A stretch of 64,000 nucleotides of DNA from Isoetes taiwanensis (GCA_021234155.1 JAJEKV010000249.1:489203-553202), one strand, 5' to 3'. Counted from the first letter of the stretch, positions 11,381 through 24,584 are shown. The notes: generated by a model not told the origin, from the letters alone. Made by a program: numbers and translations.

Positions 11381-12825
11381 ATGGGTTCCTCACAAAAACT
11401 CGTAATTCTTCAAACTGTGCCCATGCTTCCGGATCTGCTGCAGGTTTTGGACTCAAAATTTGAGCACTTGCGCCTTTGAGAAACACAAGATAAAAAAGCC
11501 GGAGTTGCGAGCACAGGTAGCTATTGTAACAACTGGGATGTTAAAGGCACCCAACTCGTGGAAATATTTTTACAAATACACCTGATGTTCTTACTGATGA
11601 GACTGCGAATACTGCTATGGCCCTTCTGTTGGCAACCATGCGCAGAGTATGTGCTGCTGATAGATATTTTTGACAGGGGCTTTGGCCAATTAAAGGGAAC
11701 TTCCCCCTTTCCTACAAGGTAAGTTATGGGGATTTATGGTTTTTATTTGTTTTTCTCTTGAAGGATTAAGTTAAGAGAGCTGTAAAAACCCTCCATTGTG
11801 TTTTGGTTTTCTATCCTATTTGCAGTTTGTCTTGAAACCCCAGCTTGTGCCATTTACATATAACCATTTACCTTATCTTCTAGTATGGCATAGAATCGAT
11901 TGAGTAGTGTAAAAGGAGAATTTGATAGACCTTCTTCTTTGTGGCATTGGCTATTTGTTCCCAGCTTCAAATGGATGTAATCGAAAAGACAGAAGCATTT
12001 CCACTATTATATACTGGAGTATGGTTTTCTTATCATCACTACTATATAATAACAACAATTCATTTTTATAAAGCATTCAAGAGCGCATATTTCGTAAGAG
12101 TAAAAGAGCTCCTAAAAAAATATGTGAAATAGGTTGCTTCTCAGGATGTCAGCCATGTGCAGGAATTACAGTTCATGTGAATCGGTTTTGTTGCCTCATA
12201 CAGAAAATTGAGGCAGTAGATGATGAGTGATTCCAAAAATTGCTTTGGGTCTAACTGGACTATATAACCCAGTAATTATTCAAGTATCTCGACCCATGTT
12301 ACTCACTTTACCTTTTTGTAGACAGTAGGAATGTGTCTATGCCATTGACGAAGTCATAGGATTGATAGCCTTATCACTGGTGTGCAGATGAGTGGGAAGC
12401 GATTTGGAATCGTTGGGCTTGATAGAATAGGATTGGCTGTGGCAAAAAGAACATAATCTTTTGGGTGTTCCGTTGCATACAACTCCAGAAAGCAGAAATT
12501 AGATTGTCCTTATTTTTATTACAACAATGTCTTAAAGCTGGCCAGAAATTCTGATATGCTTCAACATGTGCATTGACCAAAGAGACCACACATATTGTGA
12601 ATAAGCAAGTTATTGATTCACTTAATCCTTTGTTAACATTAATGAATGTTGCTAGAGGGCCTGTTGTAGATGAGCAGGAACTGGTCAGGGCCCTTTCACA
12701 AGGACGGCTTGGAGCCGCTAGGTTGGATGTTTATGAAAATGAGCCTCATGTTCCTCGGGAATGATTTCTTCTAGACAATGTGGTTTTGCAGAACAAGCAG
12801 CATGCTTGAATAGCAAGGCAGAATG
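11381..12825 (+). pseudogene. Hydroxypyruvate/glyoxylate reductase (HPR2/HPR3-like) pseudogene
   Basis: Remnant of a cytosolic NADPH-dependent 2-hydroxyacid dehydrogenase of photorespiratory metabolism. Exon 1 (11,381-11,718) starts MGSSQKLVILQTVPMLPDLL and keeps NTPDVLTDETANTAMALLLA. Its donor is GTAAGTT. Exon 2 (12,388 to about 12,825) starts MSGKRFGIVGLDRIGLAVAK and carries [20 protein letters not shown] and [18 protein letters not shown]. The nucleotide-binding motif reads GLDRIG, so the conserved middle Gly is lost. Stops occur at 11,477 (where the family has Trp), 11,671, 12,454 and 12,762, with a frameshift near 12,575 and a deletion in exon 1 (about 80 residues expected, far fewer present). 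Retention of an intron shows it is a decayed gene copy, not a retrocopy. Confidence 0.88.
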
Positions 12826-12913
12826 AACATAGGAATTAATAACAGTATCATATTGGTTGAAGGTATGAATGGAAATGGTCTTCAAAGAATTAATATTGAT
12901 TCCCTTGTTGCAG

Positions 12914-14295
12914 TTAGTGTTTGATTACTTCTGCGAAAGAACCCCTCGCTCATATGTACAGGTGCGTGAAACATCATTGGTCTAGAACTACAAATATGCT
13001 GGTAACATCAGTTGTCCAATATTGTTGGTCATGTTAATTATAATTCAAATCAGCATAGAATGTTTCTTGCAAGCCAATGCAATTTTATGGTAGGGCAAAG
13101 CCTTTTGGGGCGCATACTGGGAATATAATAAAAGTAGGTGTGCCACTGCGTGGTAAGCTTCTCGGCGGAAGGGTGAGACTCATTGAAAGTGGCAAGGTCT
13201 AGGGAGTAGTCGTATCAGTTAGAGATACTGGCTACTAGTATATATAAATATATTTATCTTATGTGAGAAATGAGTCTGAGCTGAGGATTCAACTGGTTGA
13301 ATTGTGTCGTTATTAGGCAGATTGTTAGTGTCCCCACTAATAACACCTAGACATTTTAGTTAGCTCCTTTTTTAATGCGAAAGTTCCTCAGAAGTGTAAT
13401 ATGTAAAACGCGTTCCTTGTTCAGATGCAGAATTTGGAAGAGTTCAAGCACGGGACATGTTGCAGCATCTTTGGACTGGACCAATCTCCAATTCTGCTGT
13501 TGATGTCGTTCAAGGGAGCAAATCTGTTGAAGTTCGCCCCGTAGGTGTATCAAAGGTAAGTATTATTAACTGCTGCACAAAGAACTTGGTTACTATCTAA
13601 ATCCTTCTTTGGGACTACTTAGGGTGCTGCTATTGATCGGATACTAGGAGAAATAGTAAGGATGAAGCCGATGACAACTCCAATAGACTGCGTTTTGTGC
13701 ATAGACCATTTTCTTAGCAAGGCAGGAATATTCTATTTTGGTTTGTATACATCTTTTGGCACAGGTTTTAATGGGCCATATAGCATAGTCTTCTCTTGTT
13801 TATCTTTTGAAGCTATGACTGCAGGATGAGGACGTTTACTCCTTTTTTGAACCAGAACCTTCTGATTTATGTTCTAATGGGAAACTTGGTGACAGTAAGT
13901 ACCCAAGGATTGCAGCTAAGAGTAACAATAAGGTGTTTGCACATTCTAAGACATTTCCCATATCGTCATCAGATCATATCCTTGGAAAAAAGGAAGCACA
14001 GGAAGAAACTGAAGCATGGGAAGGGTTTTCTGTGCTAGACTTGAAAGGAGAAAATTATTTCTCTTGTGCAGTAGGCAGGAAGAGATCTGTCGCTCGTTAT
14101 TCTCTAGGTTCAACAGAGGAAGTCATTGCATTTTTAAAGGAAATTGTTAAGGGCTATCCAGAAGTATCTCATGTTGAGAAAGCAGGTAGGAGGAAACATA
14201 CAGGAAGGTCTCCAAGGTTGGCGAAAGCGGCGAGTAATCCATGGTATCGGTGGGATTTCTGTATAAATGCCAAGAGTGTAAAAGCTTCCTTGTAA
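12914..14295 (+). pseudogene. 3' part of a class I trehalose-6-phosphate synthase (TPS1-like) gene, broken
   Basis: Four exons of the C-terminal phosphatase-like domain of a TPS1-type protein, which makes trehalose-6-phosphate, a sugar signal. Exons are 12,914-13,001 (LVFDYFCERTPRSYVQ), 13,425-13,555 (GSKSVEVRPVGVSKG), 13,623-13,721 (AAIDRILGEIVRMKP) and 13,825-14,295 (DEDVYSFFEPEPSDLCSNGK .. GENYFSCAVGRKRSVARYSL). Phases agree. TAG at 12,983 replaces the Trp of the usual SLVWNYKYA motif, and the intron after 13,721 begins GC instead of GT. The glycosyltransferase domain and the first part of the phosphatase domain are absent upstream, where the reductase pseudogene lies. The last exon reads past the usual family end into about 36 basic residues. 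It is best taken as a truncated pseudogene. Confidence 0.88.
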
Positions 14296-14748
14296 TTACC
14301 TACATTGGATCAAAAGAAAAAGCATTTTTGTCCCCAACTGCCTCAGATACAAGGATTGGAAATAAAAGAAGGCTGATAGGCAGGCCACAATACTCCCATT
14401 TCATAGTCAGACTTCTCTCTGGCAAATGGCCATAGGTTGCTCACTATGGCATGCTAATGATCGGGTCAGATCCCCAAGTGTTATTATTGTTGTAGAAGTT
14501 TAGGATTGATCTATTTAGATTCCAGGAAAGGGTTCGAAGTCCAATAACTAGTCAACAAGTATTAATTTAAGATGTTAATGTGGTTAGAATATAAAACGAG
14601 AGGGCATGACTTGCCAGTTAACTTGTAATAGACCAGGCAAAATTACGTAGCTTCCAGTACGCCATATTTTGAGTCTCTAAATCAAGTTATCCCTATTGGA
14701 CAAAATAATAGACTAGGCAAATTGAGGTAGCTTATGTTACACTGCATT

Positions 14749-14816
14749 CCAATAAGACCAGGCAAAATTTGGGGAGCAAACGTAAAGAATCCCCAAATTT
14801 TGCTTGGCCTTATTGG
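14749..14816. repeat. 27-bp inverted repeat with 14-base loop
   Basis: The arms 14,749-14,775 and 14,790-14,816 (CCAATAAGACCAGGCAAAAT..; ..CAAATTTTGCTTGGCCTTA) are complementary with two mismatches. Related GACTAGGCAAATT and GACCAGGCAAAATT boxes lie just upstream (14,711 and 14,630). This could be a small foldback/MITE-like element. Confidence 0.6.
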
Positions 14817-15218
14817 AGCAAATTGAAGGAAAATTTGATCAAATTGGAGGGAGCAAATTGGATGGAAAATTGAAGAGTTAATGCACAAGGCTTGGCGCTT
14901 CTAATTGTTGACAGTCCAAGATATGCACAATCTCCAGAAATAGATAGCATTTTTTAGCATTTTTGACGTCTTCGATCCTGACAACTATGGTCTAATTAAG
15001 CTCGTTTGAGTTTCGAGCTGGAATTATAAAGGTACGATGAATAGTGCTGATGCAAATGGAGATGCAATTTTGCAGAATTGAAGCTGTTGCTTGCCTCCTA
15101 ATCGGACGGCCCAGATGAGGAGTTTTTGCAGGCTTTGCAGATGGTTTTGGGAACTCCCAGGCTTTCTTGGTGTTTTTTTTTCCTTTAAACTTTTTTTCTG
15201 GGATTTCCTATACTGACC

Positions 15219-15450
15219 TTATCGGACTCTCTAGTGTAAAGGGAGAGTCCGATAATCAAGTTATCACTCCTAGGAGGGATAACTAGTTATTAGTGCTAGG
15301 AGATAATTAGTTATCAACCCGATAAGGTGGTTATCGATCTTTGCCTCGCATGATAACCAAAAATGCATGGCCTCGGACGTACAGCCTCGGTCACACACTT
15401 TTGGTTATCAGCCTCGGCGAGACCGATAACCTTACCTTATGGTTCTCCTT
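15219..15450. repeat. Cluster of hairpin-forming inverted repeats
   Basis: A perfect 13-bp inverted repeat, TTATCGGACTCTC / GAGAGTCCGATAA (15,219-15,255), is followed by several GATAACC/GGTTATC pairs, for example GATAACCAAAA .. TTTTGGTTATC around 15,352 and 15,399, and by CTCCTAGGAG. Repeated short complementary boxes over about 230 bases could fold into a branched structure. No coding potential. Confidence 0.55.
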
Positions 15451-15654
15451 TTTTTAGCGAACTTCAAGTACCCAGTTCCTCCCCAAAAACTATTCTATTC
15501 TATTCCTCCCCAAAAACTATTGCGAAGTAGAAATGGCTATGTAAAGACCGCGTCTTAGTAGGTATTTAACAACTTTCATATGTCAGATGTCTATACATAA
15601 AGATGTTGCCAACCATGGATTATAAGGAATCGCTCACCATTCTTCATCATGCTT

Positions 15655-15784
15655 GCAATGGGACATAAAATGTTTGCCAATAGCATCACATTGCAGGAGT
15701 TAGATAATTTGATTGTTCTGCAATGGGACAGAAAATGTTTGCCAATAGCATCACATTGCAGGCGTTAGATAATTTGATTGTTCT
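15655..15784 (+). repeat. 65-bp perfect-length tandem duplication
   Basis: Units 15,655-15,719 and 15,720-15,784 begin GCAATGGGACA and end TTTGATTGTTCT. They differ at two bases only, so this is a recent local duplication. Confidence 0.9.
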
Positions 15785-18700
15785 TTTTAGAACAAGTTCT
15801 ATTTTGCACCTTTGGTTTGGAAAATGCCCTTTCATTTGGCATCCTACGATGTGTGAAATAGAATGATGAGCAAATAGGTTTTCAGCATAACACCACCAGT
15901 TTGAATTGGAAGACGGTAAATGAAGAACCTAATGTATTTTCCTCCTCCTTTACTTGGTATGCTAATTAATTTTTTGGCTTGTTTATATCAAGTTAAGATT
16001 CCAATCGTGGAAAAACAAGGAAAACATTCAGGACAAGTATGCAATGTTAAACAAGGGAGTCTGGCCCATGGCCTGTAGACTTATGTGCTTATCTATTTCA
16101 ACTAGACATGTATGTTGGAATACTTCTAAAAACATGAATTTTGCAAACTTGATATTTTTTTTATGCGATACAGTGGCAATGGCTTCTAGAGTGATTACTT
16201 GCAGCACTAATGGGTCTATTGGCTTCTGGAACAAAGCACTAAAATACATCATGAATAAAGGATGATTCCCTGACAGTTGTAAATATTCAGATAAATGTTC
16301 AATCAAAAGGATTAGAAGGAACCTGAGTATATAGGTATAATCCATAAATTATAAGCATTTTATACACAAAACTTTTAAAACTTTACGTGTCAGAAATTCA
16401 TAAGGCTCCTTGTATTTGAAAAGGTTTCTAGACACAAATGATTTTGCTGCTGGTGACGTGATTACACAGGTTGTTTGGTTGAACAGTATGCACATGAACT
16501 TCTGCCAGTTATATGATATGGGAGGATGCAAATAGATCAAAGGAGAAGGATATATCTGTACTGATATTTGAAACTCCCTCCTTGCAAAGCTTTTATAAAG
16601 CGAAAATGTTCCATAAAAGGGCATTGAGAATTGGCATTTGTATCTTCTCACTATTTAATCCTTTTTTTACAGTTAAGCAAATTCCATGATCACTTCTCTA
16701 CGAACTAATGGAAACATTTTACCTTGTATGTGCAGCATTTAGTCAAAAATCATGTGCTTTGTATGCACACATTGTTTGAATTCTTCTAATTTTTACACTG
16801 CATCTTGGTATGACCAAAATCTAGACAAGTGTGGAGTTCCGTTTAAATTGTTGACTACCAAACTTTTGCTCATCAATGTTATGGACGTACAAAGGAACAT
16901 AAATTATAAATATAAATAAAATATAAATGGTGGTGGTTGTTCTTGCAAATGTCAAAAATCATGATAGAAAGTCTACATCTTAAGATCTGATAGACTTGAA
17001 GGCCATAAAATTGTGCAAGATCTTATTAAATTTATTTCTAGTTTTGGAGCACTATGCATTAAAGAATATGCAAACACACCCTCGAGACACCAGATGAGAC
17101 ACTAGATGGCAACCCTCTGTGCGCAGCACCTTGTTTATTTTAGGATTGCATTGGTTCCATGCCAGAGGGATTGCATGGGGCGTTCCCTCTTCCCGATTGC
17201 AGCTCTCCTTGCGGGACGCGGGCTGGCAGCATTGATTGGTAGGTTTTGAACTGGCGGAGCTTTTGAATGTTGCGACCTCCAAGAACTTGATACGAATTGT
17301 CTTCCTCCCTGCGCTTCTATTTGGCGCCCACGATTTTGGATGTTTAAGCTTGAGCTGGGTCGTGTGCTTTCATAAGTATTTGAAACTATTGAAATGGTAA
17401 AACTGTAATTGAATAAAATGTGATGCATTTTCAGTTTCGAGCATACAGAGTTAAGTTTTTTAGGCAAAGAAGCATTTTTCCGAGGGGTCGTTATGGGTAA
17501 GAGGCCGAGAAGTTATGGCCGAGGATTCTCCTTCCTAGCTAATAAATTGCAGGAGCATAGAGAATCTTCAAAGCATTTTCAAAGCGTTGATCCATTGCCG
17601 GATTCATCAGGGATTTTGTTTTTCTAGAAGAATCGGTTGAGCAGGTAGAACCCCACCTAAACCATGTTTTATTTTCCATGCTTCTTCTATATGTCATGCA
17701 GGACAATCGATAGACTTCTTAGGCTATAAAACATTTTTCTTTCTCTATGCAAGTTAATCCAGCTCTTGCAATTTTTGAATCGATTCAAGAGCTTCAAGAG
17801 CTTCAGCTTTGGATTTCTTGTCAAAACTCAAAAGCCTGTATGCTTAGGGTTTGTGCTCTGCGTTCAAAAACGAGAGATAATTGAGGCCGATTTGTTAGGC
17901 TTAGAGTTCTTGGTTAAAATGCAGCAGAGGTCATGTTCCAGCAAAGTAAGGCACATTGTAGCACTTCTAAATTTTATTTTTTCGTATCATTTTATGCAGC
18001 ATGACACAAAACATTTATGGTTTTTTTCTCCGTGGAGCTTTGGAGCGGCCATGGCTGAAGCTAGAAAAGCCATTTTCTACTGTTGTCTCCTCCTCTTCAG
18101 TTGAGCTTTTGTATTACAGAGTTCTTGCTTCGTCAGGGCATATATAGATTTTAGCAGCAGGAAATTTACTTATTCAAAATGTGCCATTGTGTGTCCAGCT
18201 GCAAATAGCTCATTTTTCAATTTCAAATTCATTTCACCAAGATCTTTCCAAGTACTACTTTGCAGTATTTCTTTTTAAACATGCACTCAAAGTACGTTTA
18301 TCTGGCTTCCTTCTAAGATGTCTAATAATCTTATTCATTTGTATAGGCCACCAGAATGAGACAAATTAATGGAGTTGCGCACAAGTCCCATGCAAAGCCT
18401 TTTAGCTACAAATTCAATATAGGTACATTATTGGATATGACAGTTACATTGTTTGTTGAATGATATTTATCCCCTTTTGCAATTTATAGAGATTACGAAT
18501 CAAAATCCAACTGACGACCAGTTTTTTGTAAGAATCCTCTATTTGATTTGCTTTGTTTTCAGTTTCAAATTGTAAGAATCCTCTATTTGATTTCAGATTG
18601 AAGCTATGTCAGATCTGCAGGTCTTTCGAAGTTTGGAAGGTTTGTTTTGTGGAGAGTTTGCTTCCAGATATGAATCCTTTGCAGGATTTATCTTTGAAGG

Positions 18701-21700
18701 GAGCAAAAGCACGACATCTTTCCAGTTCTCATTCTGGAGTGTTGCCTACATCATGTATATGATTTGTTGCTTTTCTCCGTTCTCAAATAGACCTTTTCTT
18801 TGTTTCTCTGCCTGGATTGCTCATTCTTGAATAAAACTGTTATGCATGCAATGAAAACACGAGATTCTTAGACTCGAATAGTCTGGTCTATGTAGATATA
18901 TCGGCATAGGCTGTTTCTATCCTTCACTTTCCAGTAGATGCGATTGTGCCAAATCTGGAGGACTAGACGTGGACGTGTTTTAGATCCTATGAGGATCTTA
19001 TTCCTTGCCCTTTAATCAAGAACTGTTCCTCCAAATCTATTTCCTCTCATTGTGAGCTTAGGATTTCCATGTCAACGTTTTCTCTGAAAATATTTAGATA
19101 ATATGGTTAGAGGTAAATCAGTAGTTATGTATCTTGCAAAGAGTTTCTTTTAGGATGTTTTCTTTTGCTTAACATGATTTTGAAGTTATGAGGTGACATA
19201 TATTTCATGTTGCCTTCAGCATTGCCTGCAGCATAATCTGTAGAATTTAGCAGAAGACACCTTGAAAGTCAGACCTGAGGATATAACATATTGGAACATG
19301 TATGCAAGATTTGGAGCGTGGTGGAGGTATACCAAATCTTAGCAATTTTCCATCTAGAAATACATTGTCCCGAAATTCAATGAGTAGGATATACCCAGCG
19401 TGGTGCCGGGCATTACTTTAGACAATTTTGCAGCAGCACTGTAGCAGTCTAGCTGAACAATTGCCAACCCCTACTTTGTACAGATTATGAATTTAGAATT
19501 CTTAATGTTATAAACTTCTGCACTTTTGAGTCTCTAATTTTTTTGAGAAATCATTGGTGAGAGCAAGGCTATTTGGGCTTTTTTTTGCTGTAGACTGAGC
19601 AGGTTCATGTCATGCATTGGATCTTGACATTCTATTAGCTTGCCACAAACATATTATGTAGCTTATACTTACCTTTGAAGAAGGAGATGTGGAATATACG
19701 TGACAATTGAGAAGGTAATACTATTGCTCTATCTTTTCGATTTGTGAGTAGCAGGTTTAGGTCAAATAGTAGATATGGAAGTCGGGTCAAATTACAAATT
19801 GTAGACGTGGAACTTAATTTCACAATGCACATGTTTAAAAAGCATGTTTAGTACTTTTTCTGCATATTGTAATAATTAAATATTTTAACATGCCAAAACC
19901 TCATCCCCAAAACCTTTTACAGGCATGTACTAGCACATATATTTCTAATGGCTCACCCTGCAGCTTCTCTGACACATATTTATCAAGCTTTAAACAAGAC
20001 TTGATTGAGGAGGTATTTGCTCTTGAATCTGTTGTGATTGTCAATGATATTTAAGAAACTATTTTGCTCATAAATGCATAATGAAACAGGTTGCCTCTGC
20101 CATCTCTACAGATGTAATAAATGGAGTAAGAATAAATTACATTGGTATGCTGCTTCTCACGAATCACATCTTGCATAATGGATAACTTATTGACGATCTG
20201 TTTAGCATCCACAAATGCTCTGTGTTCTCATTTGCACGTATTTTATAGCCTTTGAAGGTACATTCTAAACAATATTTCATGCTATAATCAATTTCACATG
20301 TTTATATACATTGCTTAACAGGTTGTCATGAAATCAGGGCATCAAGATTTTGTAAATACATTATGCTGTGGAATAGATGCAAGTAGATAAATGGTTTTTC
20401 TTTTTTTTTTTCCCTTTTTTTTTAAATTGCAGGAACTGATGATATATTATGTTGTGGGATAGATGCAAGTAGATAACCGGCTTTTGGAATTGTAGGAGCT
20501 AATAATAAAGGTGCTGCCAAGGTGATGTTCCTCTTTTAGCGACTTTATGTGCTTTCAACTTGTCCATTACTATACTGTTCAGCGTGCACATTAACAGACG
20601 TAGTAAATCTCACAAAGAGGAATCATATGATTAATGTTGATTTTTTTTTTTGACAAATGTAGGACCATTTGTATCTTTTTGTCACAAGGCAATGATTTCA
20701 GCAAGTTTGGAGTTTTAGGAGTTGGATGTAGAGAGAGTATCGTTCCATTCCCACTAAAAAAATATCTAATCAGGAGATTTATAACCTGCATCAAAAACAA
20801 GTTTGAGTATCTAAATTGCTATGAATTGGGCATAAAAAAAAAGTTAGGGAAGATAAATATCAACTGAAGTGAGATGCTTCTTCTCAAGTTCGATGTTATC
20901 AAGACATCAAAGGATTAATGACATCAAAAGGATTTATGACAACCTAACGAAAGAATTCTATAACAACATTGCCAGAATTGACAATTGTTGCATATCTATA
21001 ATGTTATTTCAACCCTTATCAATGCCCAAATTGGTATTATCCTTTTCATACTCCAACATGATCTAAACCCACCGTATGCCTTGCATAATGTTGTAATTGG
21101 ATTGGACCATATGTGGACATATTACTAATTGTTGATTCACATGCGCTTTGTTTTGAATGATATGATGCAAGTGGCAACTTGAACACCTTGGTTATTCTAT
21201 AAAGAAAATGGTTTCACAACTGTCCCGACTCAGGTAACAATTGCATTTGTGCATGCTACACATGTTTGAGAAATCAGACATTTAGGGTATTGGGTTTATT
21301 GTTACGAGTTTAGTAGAACTTAGAAGTTTAGGGATGTAATAGGAAACCATGCAATTCTATCAACCATGTCATCACAAAATTGAGGCTTAGGGATTCTGTA
21401 TTCAGATAGGATATCAGGACTATTATATCAAGTAAAATTTACAACCTTTTAAAAATGGAGATATTAGATTAAATGTATTGATCTACATGCCAATCACAAT
21501 AAAAACTGATTTGCAAAGTGTTTTATAGGGTTGAGGGTCTTAAGGTCTATGCTTAGATTTTATTGGTTTAGGGTTCAAGGTATTATTTATTTTATGAATT
21601 TTGAAGAACTCAGAGGATGTAAGATGCATCTCATAGGTGAAACATGCAATCCTATTAACCATGTCATCCATTTGTAAGGCTTTAGAGTTTAGGGTTTGAA

Positions 21701-22338
21701 TAAGACATGCATTGATCAAGCAGTGCATGCTTTGATTATAATAGACCAAGTAGGATGGTAGGATGCCTCCTCCTCCTCCAATATCTAATAGCAGTATGCA
21801 CATTACATGCTTGCAATTCTATCGGATCTGAAATGTTCACATCGAGCTCGAAGACGTTCCTAAATTCTTTGAGATAGGTTCTTCGTGCTGCAAATCCATT
21901 GGTTTAAGATTTTGTTGAGCAATTGTTAGATTGAGGACTAAACATGTTTTATATAAGTTACTTCACATTCTGTTTACACTTGAAATGTAATGTTTATTCT
22001 CTATCTATATGTATCCATTGCATCTGGAATATACACTGTCGTAAATGCATTCCACATGTTCACGACTAATGCCCGGCATTGCCGGGCACACGTTTCTAGT
22101 GCTCATATACATCTGGAACATGATATTCAAGTGTCTACTCTTAGAGAACTACTTAATTTACCGGCACATGCTCTGAGCACCTATATCAAAGATGTATGGC
22201 TAGAGCGATCAAATATCATTGAACTTTATAGTTTGATGTGTGATTTTGATACATATATTATTTTGAACTAGCATGTATTAATTCATTGTACATTTAGCCA
22301 TAGAGGCTTGAGGGCCTAAAATGGTTTCATGGTGGTGG
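15785..22338. other. Long non-coding stretch; no supported gene
   Basis: About 6.5 kb of AT-rich DNA with only short, motif-free open frames (the longest, 17,766-18,104 plus, is compositionally biased). Small local repeats occur: GAATCCTCTATTTGATT twice near 18,532 and 18,578; GATGCAAGTAGATAA twice near 20,375 and 20,462; and a block at 17,108-17,136 that recurs at 33,791-33,819. A short palindrome GCCCGGCATTGCCGGGC lies at ~22,071. Splice-like borders (for example at 20,092) exist but no protein family could be identified. Confidence 0.45.
17108..17136 (+). repeat. 29-bp repeat shared with 33,791-33,819
   Basis: GGCAACCCTCTGTGC followed by CAGCACCTTGTTT occurs here and at 33,791-33,819 with one mismatch in 29 bases, same orientation. 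It is probably the edge of a dispersed element whose remainder is no longer similar. Confidence 0.6.
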
Positions 22339-22356
22339 TTACTACTACTACTACTA

Positions 22357-22388
<32 letters not shown>

Positions 22389-22488
22389 ACGACTACGACT
22401 ACGACTACGACTACGACTACGACTACGACTACGACTCACGACTACGACTACGACTACGACTACGACTACGACTACGACTACGACTACG
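22339..22488. repeat. Microsatellite (TAC)n passing into (TACGAC)n
   Basis: Simple repeat of about 150 bp: ACT/TAC triplets for the first ~30 bases, then the hexamer TACGAC, interrupted once by GACTCACGAC near 22,434. Open frames across it encode only Thr, Arg-Leu, Tyr-Asp or Val/Ser-Arg runs and are not genes. Confidence 0.97.
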
Positions 22489-24137
22489 GCAGCCAAGACC
22501 GCTGTGAACGTTTCTCTTCCCTGACTTCCCTATGCTTAAAAAAGCCAGTCGGTAAAGAGGAATAGTAAAGAGGAATATATGCAATAAAGCTTTTGCAAGT
22601 TAGTTCATCATTTTCTTTTATTTTTATATGTGCCTCCAAGGGGCTTCTTGTTGTTGGTTTAAAAAAATTGGTCATACTTTTTAGAAATGAAGGTGTTAAT
22701 ATGTGATAACACATTTTAAAAAATGAAGGTGTCAACATATGAGATAGTAAATCAATGCCTGGGTTAGTAGATACCAGTTAGTTATTTTGAGTAGAGATTA
22801 AAGTGCTACACTCTAGGGCTTGCACCTTGATACCTTTTAAACACTGCTGCATGCCAAAAATTTTAAAAGGAGGCGATGGGTTATAGGAACAATTATTCAA
22901 AGGGTTTGATTGATTAGCACCAAAACGTTCAAGAAATAGCTAAATATTTTTCTAATCTAACATATTTGTAATACTCTTAGAGGGCACATTGCCTTATGCG
23001 TGAAGCATACCATCAAAACAGGGCATCCAGACCGTCACCCTTTGTTATCTTTCTCCATTTCTTTATTTGTCTGTATTCCGCCATACTTTTCTCCATCAAT
23101 TTGTTTGTTTGTATTCTATATGCTACGCCATCTATTCGTATGTAATAAACAACTATCATATTCTTTTAATTTTATATAATGCATAAAATTTATCCCTTTT
23201 TTTGAAGCGGACGTCGTTGTGACCGCCGCCCATGTTCTGTTTCTTGCTCTTGTCGTTGAGCGTCTAATTTGCATTGCTAAGCTGCAGTGGAATAGCGCCT
23301 GAGCCGATTTTTCCTCAAGGCATTAGGTGTTAAGGCAAATTCTGTAACAAGAACTCAATTTTCTATTTCTCGGACTCCGATCTGCAAAACCTACTTAAAT
23401 AAAACAGATTTAAGTGTTGAATCTACTCTTAAGCAGTATCTGTGAAATGGAAGTCAGGGCGAGCATGAAAAAGTAAAAGCTGATATCCAGCCAAGCGCGA
23501 TTCGGGGTTGTTAATTCAGGAGCGATTCAGGGTGTCATAGGAGCATAACAGTGTCTTTCTTAAGCATGTTCTTCTGTATTTCGCAGGTTCACTCTGTTAC
23601 TTGAAGTTTTGCCCATGTTTTGAAGGTCTGGCACCTTCTTAAATGAATTTTCTTTGTCATATCTGTATAAAGGCTCAGTTCGGCGACCTGGCTTCATCAA
23701 TCTATAAATTCATCACTTCACCACAAAATCTTGCACTGTCATACTCTCATGTATGTGCTTCACCTTAAAACTATTCAAAGCCGGTGTTCTAATCTGTGCT
23801 TTTAGGCTCTTGCTTTCAATCGTGCTCTGTTTTCAGGAGCAAGAGGAACACAGTAATAAGCTTTCTATTTTTTGGCCAGAGAATAGAATCAATTGGCTTA
23901 GCTCTCCATAGATTTCGATTCACAAAGCAAAAGCAGCAACATGTTGCTAGATAGCTGAATAGCTGGCTATGGCAGTGTGGTTATGGCATTGCCAGCATAT
24001 ATACAACGGAGATCCCCTCGGTGATTTTGCGAAAACGTGGCTTCCCAGCAGTGATTTAGATTGCGGCGGAGGAAAAAAAGGCACGGAACAAAAAAAAAGA
24101 AAAAAGAAGAATGAAACACTAATTATATATGTTCGGA
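22489..24137. other. Non-coding gap; nothing recognised
   Basis: Between the two microsatellites I find no coding frame of note and no clear repeat. A short AAAAATGAAGGTGT box occurs twice at about 22,684 and 22,718. Confidence 0.4.
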
Positions 24138-24356
<219 letters not shown>

Positions 24357-24570
24357 TAGATGCTAACATGTGTGCATGCTTCCGCTATATAGGACTTCTC
24401 ATAGTTAGGGTGGAATGAATGACACCTCCGTGTCCTTCACCCGGACACTTGGCCATCACAAGTGGTCCGAATCTGATGGAGGGCCTTTCCATGGTGATTG
24501 AGTTGCCATGGGAGGGGAATTTCTCGTGTTTATACGATGGGAGCATCGTATAGGTTCGAGGAGTGTCACA
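24357..24570 (+). mobile_element. 3' part of a chromovirus LTR (element C), plus orientation
   Basis: Matches the reverse complement of the start of the element A LTR (42,235-42,440): shared blocks include CATGCTTCCGC, GAATGACACCTCC, GTCCTTCAC, TCTGATGGAGGGCC, CCATGGGAGGGGAA and the terminus GTGTCACA. The LTR is cut on its left by the TTG microsatellite, so its U3 part is missing. It is the same family as A but diverged. Confidence 0.85.
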
Positions 24571-24571
24571 A

Positions 24572-24584
24572 TGGTATCAGAGCC
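24572..24584 (+). promoter_or_regulatory. Primer-binding site for initiator tRNA-Met (element C)
   Basis: TGGTATCAGAGCC, the standard plant LTR-retrotransposon primer site complementary to the 3' end of initiator tRNA-Met, lies one base after the LTR end CACA. This fixes the LTR boundary and its plus orientation. About 160 bases of leader follow before a LINE. Confidence 0.93.

Noticed and set aside
22321-22565. Open frames encoding poly-Thr, Arg-Leu or Tyr-Asp across 22.3-22.5 kb
   Set aside because: They are translations of a (TAC)/(TACGAC) microsatellite with no flanking domain.
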